From Spirosoma terrae (GTDB lineage: Bacteria; Bacteroidota; Bacteroidia; Cytophagales; Spirosomataceae), in the NCBI RefSeq assembly GCF_010435915.1, contig NZ_JAAFZH010000001.1, positions 930,001 to 994,000 of the forward strand: a DNA stretch of 64,000 nt, given 5' to 3'. Numbering within the stretch: position 1 is the first letter of the stretch; the number at the start of each line of letters is the position of its first letter. Positions 63,685-64,000 of the stretch are shown piece after piece. The notes below the pieces were generated by a model. The model was not told where the DNA came from and ran no database searches. It saw only the letters and a list, made by a program, of their open reading frames with translations. The position numbers and the translations under genes were made by a program.

Positions 63685-64000
63685 ATGATGAATGCACTTA
63701 TTTCCGGAAGTTTAACGCTTAGCTTGCTTCACGCCCTCATTCCCAGCCACTGGTTGCCTTTCGTAACGATTGGTAAAACCGAACAATGGAGCGTTCGACA
63801 AACACTTATGGTGACGGCTCTGGCCGGATTAGCTCATACGCTGAGCACTACGTTGCTGGGGGTACTCGTAAGCCTGGCGGGCTGGCAACTGGCCGAAAGC
63901 TATCACGAATTATCGGAACGGGCTATTCCGTTGCTGTTGCTGGCGCTGGGGCTTTGGTATCTCATGCAGCATTTACGCCATCATCATGTACACGATCATA
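63685..64000 (+). CDS. NicO/RcnA-like metal transporter, N-terminal part (runs off the window)
   Basis: The frame opens at an ATG at 63685 and runs to the window end (about 105 residues). It has LLHALIPSHWLPFVTIGKTEQW followed by TALAGLAHTLSTTLLGVLVSLAG, the paired signatures of the NicO/RcnA-type nickel-cobalt efflux family, and a C-terminal His-rich loop beginning HLRHHHVHDH. Such His-rich loops bind transition metals. The protein is cut by the window edge, so topology and completeness are unknown. Confidence 0.75.
   Translation, partial: MMNALISGSLTLSLLHALIPSHWLPFVTIGKTEQWSVRQTLMVTALAGLAHTLSTTLLGVLVSLAGWQLAESYHELSERAIPLLLLALGLWYLMQHLRHHHVHDH

Noticed and set aside
1..64000. tRNA, rRNA and CRISPR elements
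   Set aside because: I saw no regularly spaced direct repeats and no recognisable rRNA or tRNA sequence, though a tRNA could be missed by eye.

Overview
The window looks like chromosomal DNA of a Bacteroidota member of the Cytophagales, probably Spirosoma or a close relative. The evidence is type IX secretion (T9SS) sorting domains of both type A and type B, a fused CcoN-CcoO oxidase subunit, DUF4230 and LuxE-like acyltransferase genes, a Bacteroidota-type promoter ahead of hemA, and almost no Shine-Dalgarno sequences. The species is inferred, not proven. I saw no rRNA, tRNA or CRISPR array.

Layout. 1-5.8 kb: housekeeping genes (LuxE-like fragment, lipoprotein, histidine kinase, hemA, DUF4230, YqgE, an outer-membrane barrel). 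5.8-7.8 kb: nuoA and nuoB followed by an unrelated membrane protein. 7.9-14.3 kb: three paralogous MFS transporters and a GlpD-type dehydrogenase. 14.4-23 kb: universal stress protein, two SDRs, an HxlR regulator with a clear operator, a decayed FixH copy, an L,D-transpeptidase, a Ca2+-type P-ATPase and a P1 peptidase. 23.1-24.4 kb: an IS110-family element with an intact DEDD transposase and a strongly structured leader that is a good bridge-RNA candidate. 24.5-43.3 kb: a microaerobic or respiratory island with D-lactate dehydrogenase, a PAS histidine kinase plus a receiver-Crp/Fnr hybrid regulator, the complete cbb3 oxidase set (ccoNO, Q, P, G, FixH, SafE-like, S, I), a desaturase and hemN. 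43.3-50.7 kb: transporter, stress and salvage genes, plus an operon pairing a T9SS-exported protein with a 45-codon lasso-type RiPP precursor. 50.8-64 kb: a giant T9SS-B surface protein, GH36 and GH78 glycosidases, small regulators and the start of a NicO-like metal transporter.

Two themes stand out. First, Fnr-like palindromes of the form CTGAY-N4-ATCAR sit upstream of the lactate dehydrogenase operon, ccoS, ccoI/hemN and a universal stress gene. The receiver-Crp/Fnr hybrid encoded next to the cbb3 cluster has no Fe-S cysteines, so a FixL/FixJ-like relay acting on Fnr-type boxes is a reasonable model. Second, many gene junctions carry long near-perfect inverted repeats of unrelated sequence, some acting as terminators and some lying inside operons or resembling dispersed palindromic elements. 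The most novel-looking items are the RiPP precursor at 46117-46254, the candidate bridge RNA at 23116-23262 and the Fnr-box regulon.
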